NCBI GenBank assembly: GCA_009982845.1
Contig: JAADKB010000001.1
Location: 1 to 64,000, forward strand
Source of the DNA: Delphinella strobiligena
Taxonomy: Eukaryota > Ascomycota > Dothideomycetes > Dothideales > Dothioraceae
Direction of reading: 5' to 3'
DNA length: 64,000 nt
Within the stretch, counting starts at the first letter, position 1; each line of letters starts with the position of its first letter. Shown one piece after another: positions 22,900 to 33,449 of this stretch. The notes below the pieces were generated by a model that ran no database searches, had not been told where the DNA came from, and was given only the letters and a program-made list of their open reading frames with translations. The position numbers were made by a program, and so were the translations under genes.

Positions 22900-25800
22900 C
22901 TATTATTAAATAAAAGTTTCGTTTTTTAATTATTTTAAAAATGTTTCTATATTTAGAGCTTAGCGTTTCTATTAATTTACGTCTTTAAATTAAGTATTTA
23001 GGGTAAAGCAGCATATAGTGTCTAACTATCTCTTCTCCTTATTTACACTTGCATTGCTCTAAGTCTTTAATATTGATAGCCTCTAGGAACTTATTTAGAC
23101 AAGCGTGTTCTATACATAGTTATAATAGAATAGCAGCCTCCTTCTTATTTAGCTTATTATAGAATAGTATAGTATATTTGCCTAGAATAGTGCTATCTAT
23201 TACTTAAAGGCTTTTACTAGTGTTCTATAGTCTATATTATTCCTTAATAAGGATCCTATCCTAAAGGGTGTTCTATATTTGTTTTAAGCTATTTAGAATT
23301 ATCTCCTTTATAATTGACTCTGTAGTAAAGGAACTTATAGCTAGTTTGGCTAGTTAGTTTAACTTAATGTGTTTTATAATAGTAAACTTCTTTAAAATCC
23401 ATTAAATAGCTAGTTTTTCTTTTAGGATTATATAGTAATTAATTATATATAGGATATTTTGCACTATAGTAGCTCTTTTTTAGCTAGCCTAGCTATTAAT
23501 TATTTAAATAGCTGTTTAGCTATTTAATTATATTAACACTAATAGAATTGTCCTTCTATAGTTATAGAATATCTCTAATAAGATTCCTGCTAGGGTTATT
23601 GCTTCCTTAATTGCAGCTAGTTCTATTATAGTACTATTAATGTTGCCTCTCTCTTTAATCTATTAAGAGAGGGTGGTTAATAATGTAGCTTTCTCTAAAT
23701 ATACTATTACTCTAAGTCCTGCCTATCTATTAATAACAGATCTATCTGCAAATATATTTAAATGTTATTTTTTTATTTTAAGGTATTCTTTATATGCTTT
23801 ATTAAAGCTATATTAATCAAACTTTTAATTAATTATTATTATACTTTATAATAAGGCTATCTACGCTAGAATAGTCTTAATATTTGTTTCTAGTTTGCCT
23901 AGATGCGTTTCTATATTACAGAAAGGGGAGGCAAATGACTTTGCTTTAAGCTTCTCTACTAGTTTTCTTAATTGTATCTTTAATAGGTTAGATTCTGGTA
24001 GCGTATAGAGCCCCATCTAGAATTTACTAATCTTTAATTGTAGTCAAATGTATAGAAAAGGGAATAACGCTTTAGCGCTAGCTATTTTAACTAAGACTAT
24101 ATAGAAGCATTTGACAATTGCTTAAGCTCCTATTTGTTATATTAGATTAAGGATTTTAGTAATGCTATTATTAATTTTTTAGCTAAAAGAGTATAAATAC
24201 TATATTGCAGCTATATAGTCCGTTTTTAAAGCTATAATAGCTTAGTAAAGTTATTTTGCAGCTTATAGTCTAATATTAGTAAAGTATTTAAGTTAGCTAG
24301 CGCTCCTTTATCCTTAAGTCTTAATTTTAACTAAGTAGTTCTTAAATTTTAATTTAGAGTTAAAAATAACCTTTAAGATTCTTTCCTTTATTAAAGGCTT
24401 AATTATATAATTGCTAACCCTTAATAGAGAGTCAGTTTTGCTAGTCTTTCTCTAGTTCCTTATAAAATATATAAGGACTGTCTTATTGCTTTTAAATATG
24501 GCGCTGCTATCTTTTGCTTATTAAAGGGCTCTTAGGATAACCTTATTATTAAGCATTAATATATTTCTTTTAATTAAATCTAAAATAGCCTATTATATAT
24601 AGTTATCTATAAACCCTATATTTCCTTATTTTCTATTAATCTTCTTTTTTATTAAAAATGCGTTAAAAAAGATATATAGAATTAAAGTAAGTATAGATTC
24701 TTATAAAAGACTAGACTCTATAAGGGTAACTTAGCTTAACTCTGTTCTATTAATAAGTACTATAGCTAGTCAGTTTATGTAAAAGGAGTTAACTTATATT
24801 ATTATATAAGCTAGTATTCCTTTTATATACAATTAACTAATAAGCATTTATTAAAAGACGCTATTATATACTCCTTTTATATTAAAGCTAATAAGGAAAA
24901 GGATTTTCTTTTATTATTATATTTTAAATACTTTTTTAATTAAAAAGAGCAGCGCCTAGTTATATAATTATCTTAGTTTAGCTCCAAATTATGTTTTTGA
25001 AAGGAGGTTAAACGTTTCTACCTAGTATAATATTCTTTTTGCTAGTATTAATTCTATTACTTTGCTTAGCGTAGCTAAAAGGGAGATAGAGCAATATACT
25101 TTTACTATTTAGTAATCCAGCTTGCCTAGCTTCTATAATAGTAAGATTTACGTTATCTTCTATGTAGCTAGTATGTATCCTAGTTAGTATAACGTATTAA
25201 AGATATTAATAACTTAATTGCTTAAAATGGACTATAAGCGTTTCTATATAATATTTGGAATGCTATCTATATTTAGTACTTTATATAAGCTAATCTTAGC
25301 TATTGCCTTAGATATTTCTTTAATTAAGATATCTAGATTGTCTATCCTTCTTATATTAGAATTTAGTGCATCCTTTTTCTAATTTTCTAAAATTAATAGA
25401 AAGAAATATTGCAATAGCTTAATTACTTTAGCTTTATTATTTTCTAGCTTTATCTCTTAATTATTAGTGTTAGTAATTATAGTAGGGATATTACTAAATG
25501 TAGATAGTTAAGGATTAAGGTATCTAGCTGCTTTTTAAATATTGTCTATTTATACTAGGAAGTTGTTCTAATGTAGTTGCTTCTTATTTTAAATACTTTT
25601 ATAGAAATAATGCTTAGCTTATCTAGCTTCTTAGCAGCTTTTTTCTCTATTTAACCTTATCTATAGTATATTATTCCAGTTTTATTATTATATATATTTA
25701 TTACAAAGCTTAGTAAGCTTATTATCCTATTATGCTTTTATATATAGAGATTCTTTAACTATTAGGCTATAGTTCCAGATACACTAGCTTACTATGTTCT

Positions 25801-26500
25801 AAATCTCTGTAACTGCTTAGTCCAGCTTAGTAGTGTTATCTATATTAACAACTAATAATTCCTATCCCTTAAGTGCTTTAATTGCTTTATCCTAATCTGT
25901 TTTCTTAAAATTGTATTTAGCTTCTACTGTTATTCTTTTTCTAGCTTTTTTAAGCTAGAGTATTATAGCTTTATAATCCAACTTATATTAAGTTAGATGG
26001 ATCCTATATTCTATAACCTAGCTTTTAAGTATATTAGAAACTAATATAAAGTTAATAATAGTTCTAAACTGTCCTTTAGAGAATATAACTGTACTACTTA
26101 GTAAAGTAAAGAAAGTGTTATATTAATATATCTATTAAAGCACTAGTTTGCCTTCTCCTATATATTAGGATTATAGCATGTTAATTCCTCTTTATACTAG
26201 GTTGTAATAATTAAAGTTGCTTTTAACTATAATAGGGAGGTTTTCCCTATATTTTACTTTAGCTTTATAAATTGTGTTATTTAACATTATAAGCCTAGTA
26301 GTAATTACCTTTTCTAAGTCCTACTTAGAGAAGGCGTACTAGCTGCAACCTAGGATATAAATTAACGTAATAAAAATATGCTCTATTAGAATAGTAATAA
26401 CTCCTACTGTTATATCTAATAATTATATAGGGAATTAAATAAAGGAAACGTTTTTATAAATATATAGTAGTGCCTAGAAGGCATAGTGTGTTGGTCCTTC
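22900..26500 (-). pseudogene. LINE ORF2 remnant: reverse transcriptase, RNase H and C-terminal zinc motif, RIP-degraded
   Basis: The RT core is readable. FNIKGVYNSV at 24857-24886 corresponds to the FDVKGAYN box of Tad1-type RTs. Downstream, LYIFFNAFLI corresponds to the LF-FFNADL box, and GFIDN at about 24595-24615 replaces the catalytic FVDD, the second Asp being Asn (G-to-A). RNase H follows: FADRSV (23733-23753) for the first Asp motif, ELAAIKEA (23601-23623) for the Glu motif, then LAIQWI-like and KLNQLAKLA-like pieces if TAA is read as Gln. Near 22,960-23,070 a CKCK...EEIVRHYMLLYP piece matches the C-terminal C-x-C...H...C motif. The endonuclease should lie at 25.4-26.4 kb but I could not confirm its residues. 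Confidence 0.8.
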
Positions 26501-26699
26501 TTATTAAGTAGTTGGAGTTACAGTATTCTAGCATTAATATTAGTAAATATAAGGTTTATTACTAATATTAGTAATATTTAGCTTTATAATTATAATTATT
26601 GTAAATTAGCTAATAGATTAATTGTTAAAAAGGCTAAGTTAGACTAGGGATTGTCTATTTACGTTTGCTAATAGGAAGCAGGTGTCTCCTATTAAGCAT

Positions 26700-27591
26700 T
26701 GCTTATAGTGGCTTCTCTCTTAGGACATTAGCTAGTAACTGTTTGCCACTCTTTATCCCTGCTTTAGATAGACTAATTAGTAGGTTAGCTTCTGCCTTAG
26801 ATTCTATTAACCTTATTCTAGTAGGCTAGGCATCTAGCGTTTATTACAGTATGTGGTTCTCTATATACTGTATATTTTAATGCTATAGCTTTGCAATTGT
26901 TTATTTTATAATTCTTAGCGCATTTGCTATACTTTAGTAGTTAGCTACATCTAGCCTAGTAATAGCTATATATATTATAATTATAGTATTACTAAGGATA
27001 TTAGAGTTTTTAATATTTGCTAACTATAGCTATATTACTATTAACTTTAATTATACGCTTATTAAAAGCTCTTTAGGCATCTTTTACTATAGCTAGGTAA
27101 ATTATTATAAATCCTATAGGTTTCTCTCTTTTAAAGAGCTAAAATGCTTTAATAGCCTTTATAAATTTATTCTTAATGCTAAACGCTACTATAAATTCTA
27201 ATTAGATTTTGCAAGTATTAAACACTAGAATAGCTATTTTTTATATATTATCTATTTTAATTAAAAAAAGGTCCTTTTCTTAAATTTAGGCTATTTTAAA
27301 TATTTAATAGACTTATTTATTATTTAATTATAGTTAGGCAGTGTCTTTTTTATTCTAAGTAAAGACTTTTATAACCCTTACCTTAGCTTAGATCCTTTTA
27401 ATAATAATGTTGCTTATAAATAATTAAATAGCAATAGCTTCTCAGATTTTCTTCTTTATAGCTTTGCTATCTTTAATTGCTTTACGTTATTTAGCTATTA
27501 GTTAGCTAATGTCAATTATAGTTCCTAGGAGCTGATGTGGTTTTTCTAAAGAGGTAGGCGGAGTTGATAGCGTATTGCCACCTAGGCGGGG
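26700..27591 (-). pseudogene. LINE ORF1 C-terminal part, RIP-degraded, with zinc-knuckle remnant
   Basis: Continuation of the ORF1 frame through many TAA/TAG/TGA codons. Around 27,400-27,500 the frame reads RKAIKDSKAIKKKI, which resembles the globular domain after the coiled coil in Tad1 ORF1 proteins. At about 26,810-26,930 a frame reads NNCKAIALKYTVYREPHTVINARC. Written as two pieces, NNCKAIALKYTVYREPH and TVINARC, these keep the spacing of the CCHC-type cysteine/histidine knuckles in such proteins, with some cysteines now Tyr (TGC to TAC or TAT by mutation). Confidence 0.65.
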
Positions 27592-28149
27592 TTAGGTAGC
27601 TAATGACAACAGGTGGATGGACCTTAACGCTATAGATGCGTACGTAGTTAGTAGTGAGGCTGCTGTGTTAGAGTCGGCCATTGATGATAGGCTCGATTGT
27701 CTGAAGCTCGAGAGGACGGTTCTGCTATTGTCGATTTTGGTACCAATGGTTCTGACTTCGGTATTGAGGACCTTTATGTCGGCGTTCACAGCTTCGAGTT
27801 TCTTTTCAAGTTCGTTGTTTTTCTTAACGAGCTTGTCAATTTTTTCTGTACTGGCGTTGAGTGTTGCCAGTAGGGTGATGTTCTCCTGGTGGAGGGTCTC
27901 GTTCTGAAGTTGGATCTGCTTGAGCAGTTTGTTGACCAAGTTGTTCTGGGTATTGATTTTGTCGTTCTGGGCGTTCACTGCTCCTTCGATGAGACGTTTC
28001 ATCATGTCTTCTGCGAAGACGGCATCGTCACTTGGATTAAGGGAACGAATAAGCTGAATCAGCCCTCCGCTCTGTCTAGTGTTCCTGGCTCTCCTCTGCA
28101 CTGCCGTGGCAGCGTTCTGTCCCTTTGGGGACGACGCTGGTATAACCAT
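27592..28149 (-). CDS. LINE ORF1 N-terminal part, coiled coil, not RIP-mutated (truncated by stop)
   Basis: A 185-codon open frame starting MVIPASSPKGQNAA. The middle is a long heptad-like coiled coil (NDKINTQNNLVNKLLKQIQ, NNELEKKLEAVNADIKVL), as expected for the oligomerising part of a LINE ORF1/gag-like protein. It ends at TAA (27592-27594). Past that stop the same frame stays readable: about 30 codons on it continues into RKAIKDSKAIKKKI in the AT-rich zone. The stop is therefore most simply a CAA-to-TAA change. Base composition is normal, unlike the rest of the element. It is annotated as an element protein, not a host gene. Confidence 0.75.
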   Translation of the reverse strand: MVIPASSPKGQNAATAVQRRARNTRQSGGLIQLIRSLNPSDDAVFAEDMMKRLIEGAVNAQNDKINTQNNLVNKLLKQIQLQNETLHQENITLLATLNASTEKIDKLVKKNNELEKKLEAVNADIKVLNTEVRTIGTKIDNSRTVLSSFRQSSLSSMADSNTAASLLTTYASIALRSIHLLSLAT

Positions 28150-28853
28150 GGCAACGGCGTTGTCAGAACGGTCGGGCGGTACCCTTTCCCTCGACTAAAA
28201 TCGACGGGAGTTGGATGGTTCGACTCGTCGAGTCGGCTTGTAGATGAAACTGTCAATAAAATGATGAATATCGATAAAAAATATCGATGTCGTTTTCGGG
28301 TTGATGATCGACAGGAGGACTCCGCCTTTAGTAGAGGTTATACGCTGACAATCAATAGATTGACGTTGCAAGTTACAGCAGCTACCAAGCCTTGGCAATG
28401 CACTGTATCCACCATGACAATATGTGCATTCAATCTTGCAAAGCACTGTAGCCCTTGTCTTTGTGTACTTGTTTCATTGACTCGTGACAGGTCCATAGTG
28501 TACGATCTACTGTTCGCAGTCCACGGTCCACAGTCCACGTATTTAGCCTTCCAGAATGGTTGTGGAACACTTATACACAATACTGTATTCCGATACAGGC
28601 TAGCTTGAAAAGTAGTTCGGCCCACCTCGGGCTTATTACTCCATGACTCCAGCTCGTAACTCCCCACCGTGCCCACTTTCTTCTGTCCTCTGTAACCGGA
28701 TGCCCCAGCAATATTCTATTGTATGGAGTCTCGATTCATCAATCTTCAGTAATAACCTACCGTTCCATGTCACTCATCGCGCAGCAGTGTTTCTGCTCTG
28801 GTGGTGAATCTTCAGTAGCTGAGTGATCCTTGTGACGTCAGGCACCAGGATCA
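28150..28853. other. Region between LINE ORF1 and the Zn2Cys6 regulator
   Basis: It should contain the LINE 5' UTR and the promoter of the regulator gene, but I could not find the boundary. It includes the repeated stretch GTCCACGGTCCACAGTCCACG near 28518-28540 (shown in part), three near-copies of GTCCAC. No gene is supported. Confidence 0.45.
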
Positions 28854-30644
28854 ATGTCTCCGACCTCCGGCGTCTCAGCCCAAGTGCCTCAAATGCGCCG
28901 CACTACACAAGCATGCGATGCTTGCAAATTGAGAAAGGTCAGATGCAATGGAGAAATCAGATGCCAGCAATGTAGCCATCTCAATCTGCGATGTGTATAT
29001 TCAGCGCCGAAGCCGCGGCAAAAGTCATTAAAGCGTGGCCAACTCATTGCAAAATATAAGCAGCGCACAAATGGAACCATAGCACGAGCCGCCGGTCATG
29101 AGGAGTCAGAGCATTCAGAGTCGCCAGGATCACAATCACAGTCACTGCCTGCCATCTCCACTCTTCTAGCCGAGTCTCCTTCCAGCGCCATCACTGCGTC
29201 CAGTCCGCCGCATGATAGCGGCTATTTTTCGAATTTTCTGCATGACTATGAAGTTTCGGTGTATCCAGTCAACCCCATAATTACTGTTGCCGAGGTTCAA
29301 TCTTTGATTCACCAGATGCATTTGAACAGCGAAGCTCGTGCCTTCGTTTATGCATACATCGCTGTCACGATTTTCCTGACTGGATACACTGCCGAAATCC
29401 CTCATGAAGATACGTCCGCCCAGGTAGATTACTGGTGCAATGAGGCGGCCAGGGCCCGTGGACCAATGCTTCCCACCGACAAGGCTACCGTACCAAGAAT
29501 TATGACTGCCCAATTTCTTCACATATGCCTCATGGGTCTACGGATGCTAGACATGGCGTTCTTCTACCTCCGGGACTCAATCACGATGATCCAAATGCTT
29601 CGTGTGGATCATCCAGAAGTTATGCGTACTCTGCCTCTGCATGAAAGGGCTCGCAGACAGCGGCTCTACTGCGAGGCTTTCGTGCATGAGAGATATCTTG
29701 CAATAGCAAATAATCGGCCTATAGTCTTACCTCCGCTACAGCATCTGCCTGAGCTCGACCCATCTCTCCCAACAGGCATACACGAGGGTTTCAATCAAAT
29801 CATCTCACTCTTCAGCCTCATTGACAATGATTTTGTCATGAACTGGCTGGGCAGCCATACTGGAAGCACAACCGTCACTTCTACCTGGGTTGAGGATAAG
29901 CAAAAGCAAATTGACGCTGAACGGGCTGGAGATGACGAAGGGGTTGCGCGCTTGACCGATATGCAGCAGGCGGATCTGATCATTACGAAACACTGGCTTC
30001 GGACGCTCGTATGGCAGATGGCCATGTCAAAATGCTTGCTCAGCTCTGCAGCATCGAAAGAGTCCATGTCACTGTTGTTTCCGGTCCGACTTTCTAAGCA
30101 GTTGCGAAACCTGGTGGGGAAAATGTCTCGTCAGGCCGTTGAGATTCATGGCTCCGGGATCCAGCAGAAGCTGTTTGAGCTTACTGACACCATTGCTAAC
30201 GTCATTATCACTGTTCCCGCTACCACTGTTGAGGAGACAGCAGGCAGAGTCGACGATTTCATGTTCCTCTTCAATTTCTTTTTTTCCCTCCCACGCTTCG
30301 ATGCTATGCAAAGAGACATTCTACAAAAGAAACTCGAGAAGCTGCAGTCGCTGTTTCCGTATTCCGCCAACACACCCGATTCTACGCTGCCAGCAGGTGC
30401 TGTCCAGGACCAAGACTTGAGCGAAGATGATCCATGGTTGAGTGTCATCAAGACGATGCCGGAGAGCACGCAGGGTGGTATGCTACAAGGAGATTACTCG
30501 AATCACCCAAGTCCGCAATCACCTGTGAATGCTGTGCCGCAACGACCAGCTAGGATGTGGCAAGACATGACCCGGCGTCTGTCTATGGCTCCATCCTCAG
30601 CGCCTAGCACCCATGCTGGCCCTCTTGGATTTCAGACGCGTTGA
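28854..30644 (+). CDS. Zn2Cys6 transcription factor, possible regulator of the adjacent maltose genes
   Basis: A 596-residue single-exon fungal regulator. The binuclear zinc cluster is at residues 21-47: CDACKLRKVRC then NGEIRCQQCSHLNLRC, spacing C-x2-C-x6-C-x5-C-x2-C-x6-C. A basic linker with RQKSLKRGQLI follows. The rest is the helical middle-homology type region. The segment LIITKHWLRTLVWQMAMSK resembles the HWVRTLAWKL stretch of yeast MAL activators, which is the basis for proposing a link to the permease/maltase pair 6-11 kb upstream; this is a weak but specific hint. No intron is needed. One CGGTCCG lies inside the coding region (30082-30088). The LINE separates it from the maltase. Confidence 0.88.
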   Translation: MSPTSGVSAQVPQMRRTTQACDACKLRKVRCNGEIRCQQCSHLNLRCVYSAPKPRQKSLKRGQLIAKYKQRTNGTIARAAGHEESEHSESPGSQSQSLPAISTLLAESPSSAITASSPPHDSGYFSNFLHDYEVSVYPVNPIITVAEVQSLIHQMHLNSEARAFVYAYIAVTIFLTGYTAEIPHEDTSAQVDYWCNEAARARGPMLPTDKATVPRIMTAQFLHICLMGLRMLDMAFFYLRDSITMIQMLRVDHPEVMRTLPLHERARRQRLYCEAFVHERYLAIANNRPIVLPPLQHLPELDPSLPTGIHEGFNQIISLFSLIDNDFVMNWLGSHTGSTTVTSTWVEDKQKQIDAERAGDDEGVARLTDMQQADLIITKHWLRTLVWQMAMSKCLLSSAASKESMSLLFPVRLSKQLRNLVGKMSRQAVEIHGSGIQQKLFELTDTIANVIITVPATTVEETAGRVDDFMFLFNFFFSLPRFDAMQRDILQKKLEKLQSLFPYSANTPDSTLPAGAVQDQDLSEDDPWLSVIKTMPESTQGGMLQGDYSNHPSPQSPVNAVPQRPARMWQDMTRRLSMAPSSAPSTHAGPLGFQTR

Positions 30645-30867
30645 TCGGTTCAATGAGCTAATTTTCACCATTTCTACTGATTTGACGGCTCAAACTTTCC
30701 GAGGATACAGTCCAACCGCTTCACTGAAACCATTCTCAAAGCATTGTTGCTATAAAACAAGACACTGGTTCATCAAGTATGTGAACCACATACGTCTAGT
30801 CATGCATTCGTCTCGAAGGAGTGCTATACCAAAAGACGCTCAACAGAAAGCGAGATCGGTCGGCTCA
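30645..30867. other. 3' flank of the Zn2Cys6 regulator
   Basis: Short downstream region with no features recognised beyond ordinary intergenic sequence. Confidence 0.4.
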
Positions 30868-31447
30868 TCATTGATTCACATTAGCTCGGGCATGAAGTTC
30901 AGTGGCATGCTGTAACACCGGGCTTGCCGCCGCCATCTTGTCGATGTATTCTGTCGTGGTTGAGAGAAGGCTTGATAACTGTCTCTGGAAAATGGCCTGA
31001 ATTTCAGGGACAAAAGACCATGGATGGTGCCCATGCTTGCTGTCAAGACATACACGCCCTCTGATTTCCGGTGGTCTACACAAGACCTGCACAGAGTGTC
31101 TTTGGACGATCGTCTGTGCGACGCGTGCAAATATTAGGTGCGAAGGTACCTCAAAGCTTCTCACCAAGGAATAGGTCAGCAATACGAGCGTCATATCCGG
31201 CGATTAATTTCCTATGAAAAGCTGCTTTGTCGGAGAAATCATATCTATTTTGCAAACACGGCTCAACGAATCGGCCAAGGCTTTGAAGCTCGAGTCGGCA
31301 TGGCTTCGTTATGGTATACAAGGATGTCGTCAGCTTGAACTCTAAAACGGGACCCCGCATTCGACTCTTTCTGTGGCTCAGACCTAGGAAGGCGTAGGTG
31401 ACGCGGCCGATCAACAGGTTCTGTCTTTGCGATTTGGAATAGGCCAT
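30868..31447 (-). pseudogene. Broken small gene, two overlapping frames
   Basis: The minus-strand frame 31447-31151 (MAYSKSQRQNLLIGRV..., ending RIADLFLGEKL) and frame 31194-30868 (...SFVPEIQAIFQRQL...TEYIDKMAAASP...) follow one another with a 44-bp overlap in different frames. A GTGAGA..ACAG intron at the join gives a stop in either phase, so a frameshift is the simpler reading. No family recognised. It may be a decayed host gene, or two unrelated chance frames. Confidence 0.3.
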
Positions 31448-31597
31448 TGACTATGTCGAGATCAATAGCGCCCGCAAAAGCTTGAGGTAAATGTTAATAA
31501 GATAAGTAAGTCCTCTTCCGCAAGAAGTCTTCTCCATCGCTTCATCCATCCTGTAAGAAAACAAATACTTCTTCGGGGAGCAGAAAACAAGAACAAG

Positions 31598-32219
31598 ATG
31601 CATATCTCTCACCTCTGGACTGGCTTGTTGTTCGCCAGCACTGTCTGCGCCAATGGCTGGCAGTCAAACTCTCAATGCCCTGCAGACGTAGTAGCATTAG
31701 CAACAGGCATCCATCTCACTATAGTTGGTCAGGTCAATGGTAAATACAAGTGATACGTCGATTCCTGTCATACGTGTCTAACTCACTGCGAACAGGTGAA
31801 CTCGCCGAAATTCAAGCACTACAGGCAATCGAGTCTGCAAGCCAAGTCAACGAGACCGCCTTCCTCATCGGCAAAGGCGAACTCATCGCCGGTATCGAAG
31901 GTGGAATCAAGATTCGCGAATTCAATCAGGCTGTCGCGCCAGCAAATAATCCCGCGCTGCCTGGACTGCAACAATACGTCACTGCGCAGTTGACGGAATT
32001 GGGACTGTCGGAAAGTCTGACTGGAGTGCCAAGTCATGATAATCCCATCCTCGCAACGCTGCTTTCGGATGTTATGGCTGGCATCAAGCTCAATGAACGG
32101 AACCTCGCTAATGTAAGCACGGGAGAAGCGTATACTGAGGCCTCATTGAGCTAACAACATGTGCACAGGCTACCGAAGGATGTAACCTGGGTGTTACTTT
32201 CCCTGCTGTGACGGTTTGA
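31598..32219 (+). CDS. Small secreted protein, function unknown
   Basis: A 169-residue protein with three exons: 31598-31739, 31796-32112, 32169-32219; phases 1 and 0 close. MHISHLWTGLLFASTVCA is a clear signal peptide, with probable cleavage before NGWQSNSQC. The mature protein has two cysteines (27 and 158), one near each end, which could form a single disulfide. The middle is helical and Ala/Leu/Gly-rich (AEIQALQAIESASQVNE, FLIGKGELIAGIEGGIKI). No transmembrane segment or GPI signal is seen. I do not recognise the family. Its size and secretion would also suit an effector or surface protein, but nothing more specific supports that. Confidence 0.78.
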
Positions 32220-33449
32220 TCTGAGGAACGAAGAAGTGAGAGGCTGTAGGATGGATCAAAGTATTGATGGCTGGTTGACAGGGCGAGTTGGTGGCTTCTT
32301 TTGTGTGACGCAAACGCTCCCTGATGTCGTTGTGGCGTCAATACTGAGGCGGACTCTTGCTCAATCAAACTTCATTGACCAAGGACTTTTGTTCTCTTCA
32401 GCCCACTACATTCGTTATGTAAATATTCATGGAGTCCGATGTTCCTGTCGTGCGTTTGTACGAGTCAAGAAGCCTACGATAGACCAGCATCGGTTGTGAA
32501 AGTAAATTCACTATATGCAGAGCGGTGTGACCAGCAAGTTGAGTGGCTGGCATTGAGCGGAGATAGCTTTGTTCATCGAGCTCTAAACATCCGATCGAAC
32601 GCTTCGATATCCCAAGTCTCTAGTATGAGACAGGAACGGTGGGCGGTACTGCTGCAAAACATGCAGACGGGCAACATCCAAAGAGATGTCAAAGAATGAT
32701 GCTGGAAGTGGAGAAAGACGAAGAGAACCTGGAAAAGTAGGGAAACGATCATGAAGGACCATTTATGTCAGTCGTCGCGACTTTTGGCCAGCCGGGAAAG
32801 ACCTTTCGCCATGAGAGAATGATATGCACAATCCCCTCTAAATATGTCCTGACACGGGATTGTCCTTCATCAACACGGGAGACACACTACTCCATCCCGT
32901 GTGCATGCAACGTGGTTGAAACTCTCAAGGGTCAGGAATTGGCCCCCACATCGGACTGTCCGCAAAGCAAGCCAACACATCCATCGCTTTCATGATCCTA
33001 GGAACAGCGGGAAGAGAGGCCTTGGCTAGGCAGTGCTGCGCCTAATGACCGCCGCATGCAAGGCGCGACAATGGTTTATGGTCACTAAGTACATCTAGCT
33101 TTCAGGCGAAACATCCTAAAAAGGACGATGGTCGTCATTAGACTTTGGCAGTGATGCGACTAGAGAACAAAGAGACTGTGCTGAATCGTTTGGTGGTGGG
33201 TAAACGCCAAAAGATGGTCCCCGATGGTCCCCGAGCTTGCTTAGGTACTTCGTATATGGTCCCCGAAGTTTGGCATGCCTACTCATACTGCAGGCCTAAA
33301 AGTTTATTTTTGACTGATGTAGTATGAGTACATGTCTGCCCTATCATCTGTCCTTGAAACACTTCAAAGACCTTGCTCTTCATATAATTTTTTCGCTCAA
33401 TTTCTGTTACATGTTGCAATTTTGCAAGCCAAGAAATTATTCAAGACCG
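32220..33449. other. Gene-free stretch upstream of the ABCG transporter
   Basis: 1.2 kb with no supported gene. A short tandem GATGGTCCCC repeat lies near 33214-33233, and a third GGTCCCC near 33257. Confidence 0.45.

Larger units (their letters stand above)
22675..28149 (-). mobile_element. Tad1-like LINE (non-LTR retrotransposon) with RNase H, mostly RIP-mutated
   Basis: About 5.5 kb, minus strand. The 3' end is a 17-base poly(T) on the plus strand (22679-22695), i.e. the poly(A) tail. Reading toward higher coordinates there are a C-x-C...H...C motif, RNase H, reverse transcriptase, ORF1 zinc knuckles and an ORF1 coiled coil, all in the expected LINE order. From about 22,840 to 27,540 the DNA is strongly AT-rich, with dense TAA/TAG codons where CAA/CAG would fit, which is RIP. 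The ORF1 5' half is not mutated. The left junction is clear; the 5' end of the element (somewhere beyond 28,149) and target-site duplications were not found. Clade assignment is from motif order and RT sequence pattern. Confidence 0.9.

Noticed and set aside
22840..27540. Centromeric or rDNA-spacer AT-rich DNA
   Set aside because: Ordered RT, RNase H and zinc-knuckle remnants and a poly(A) tail explain it as a RIP-mutated LINE.
27592..28149. Independent host coiled-coil gene
   Set aside because: The frame continues in register past the stop into RIP-mutated LINE ORF1 sequence, so it belongs to the element.
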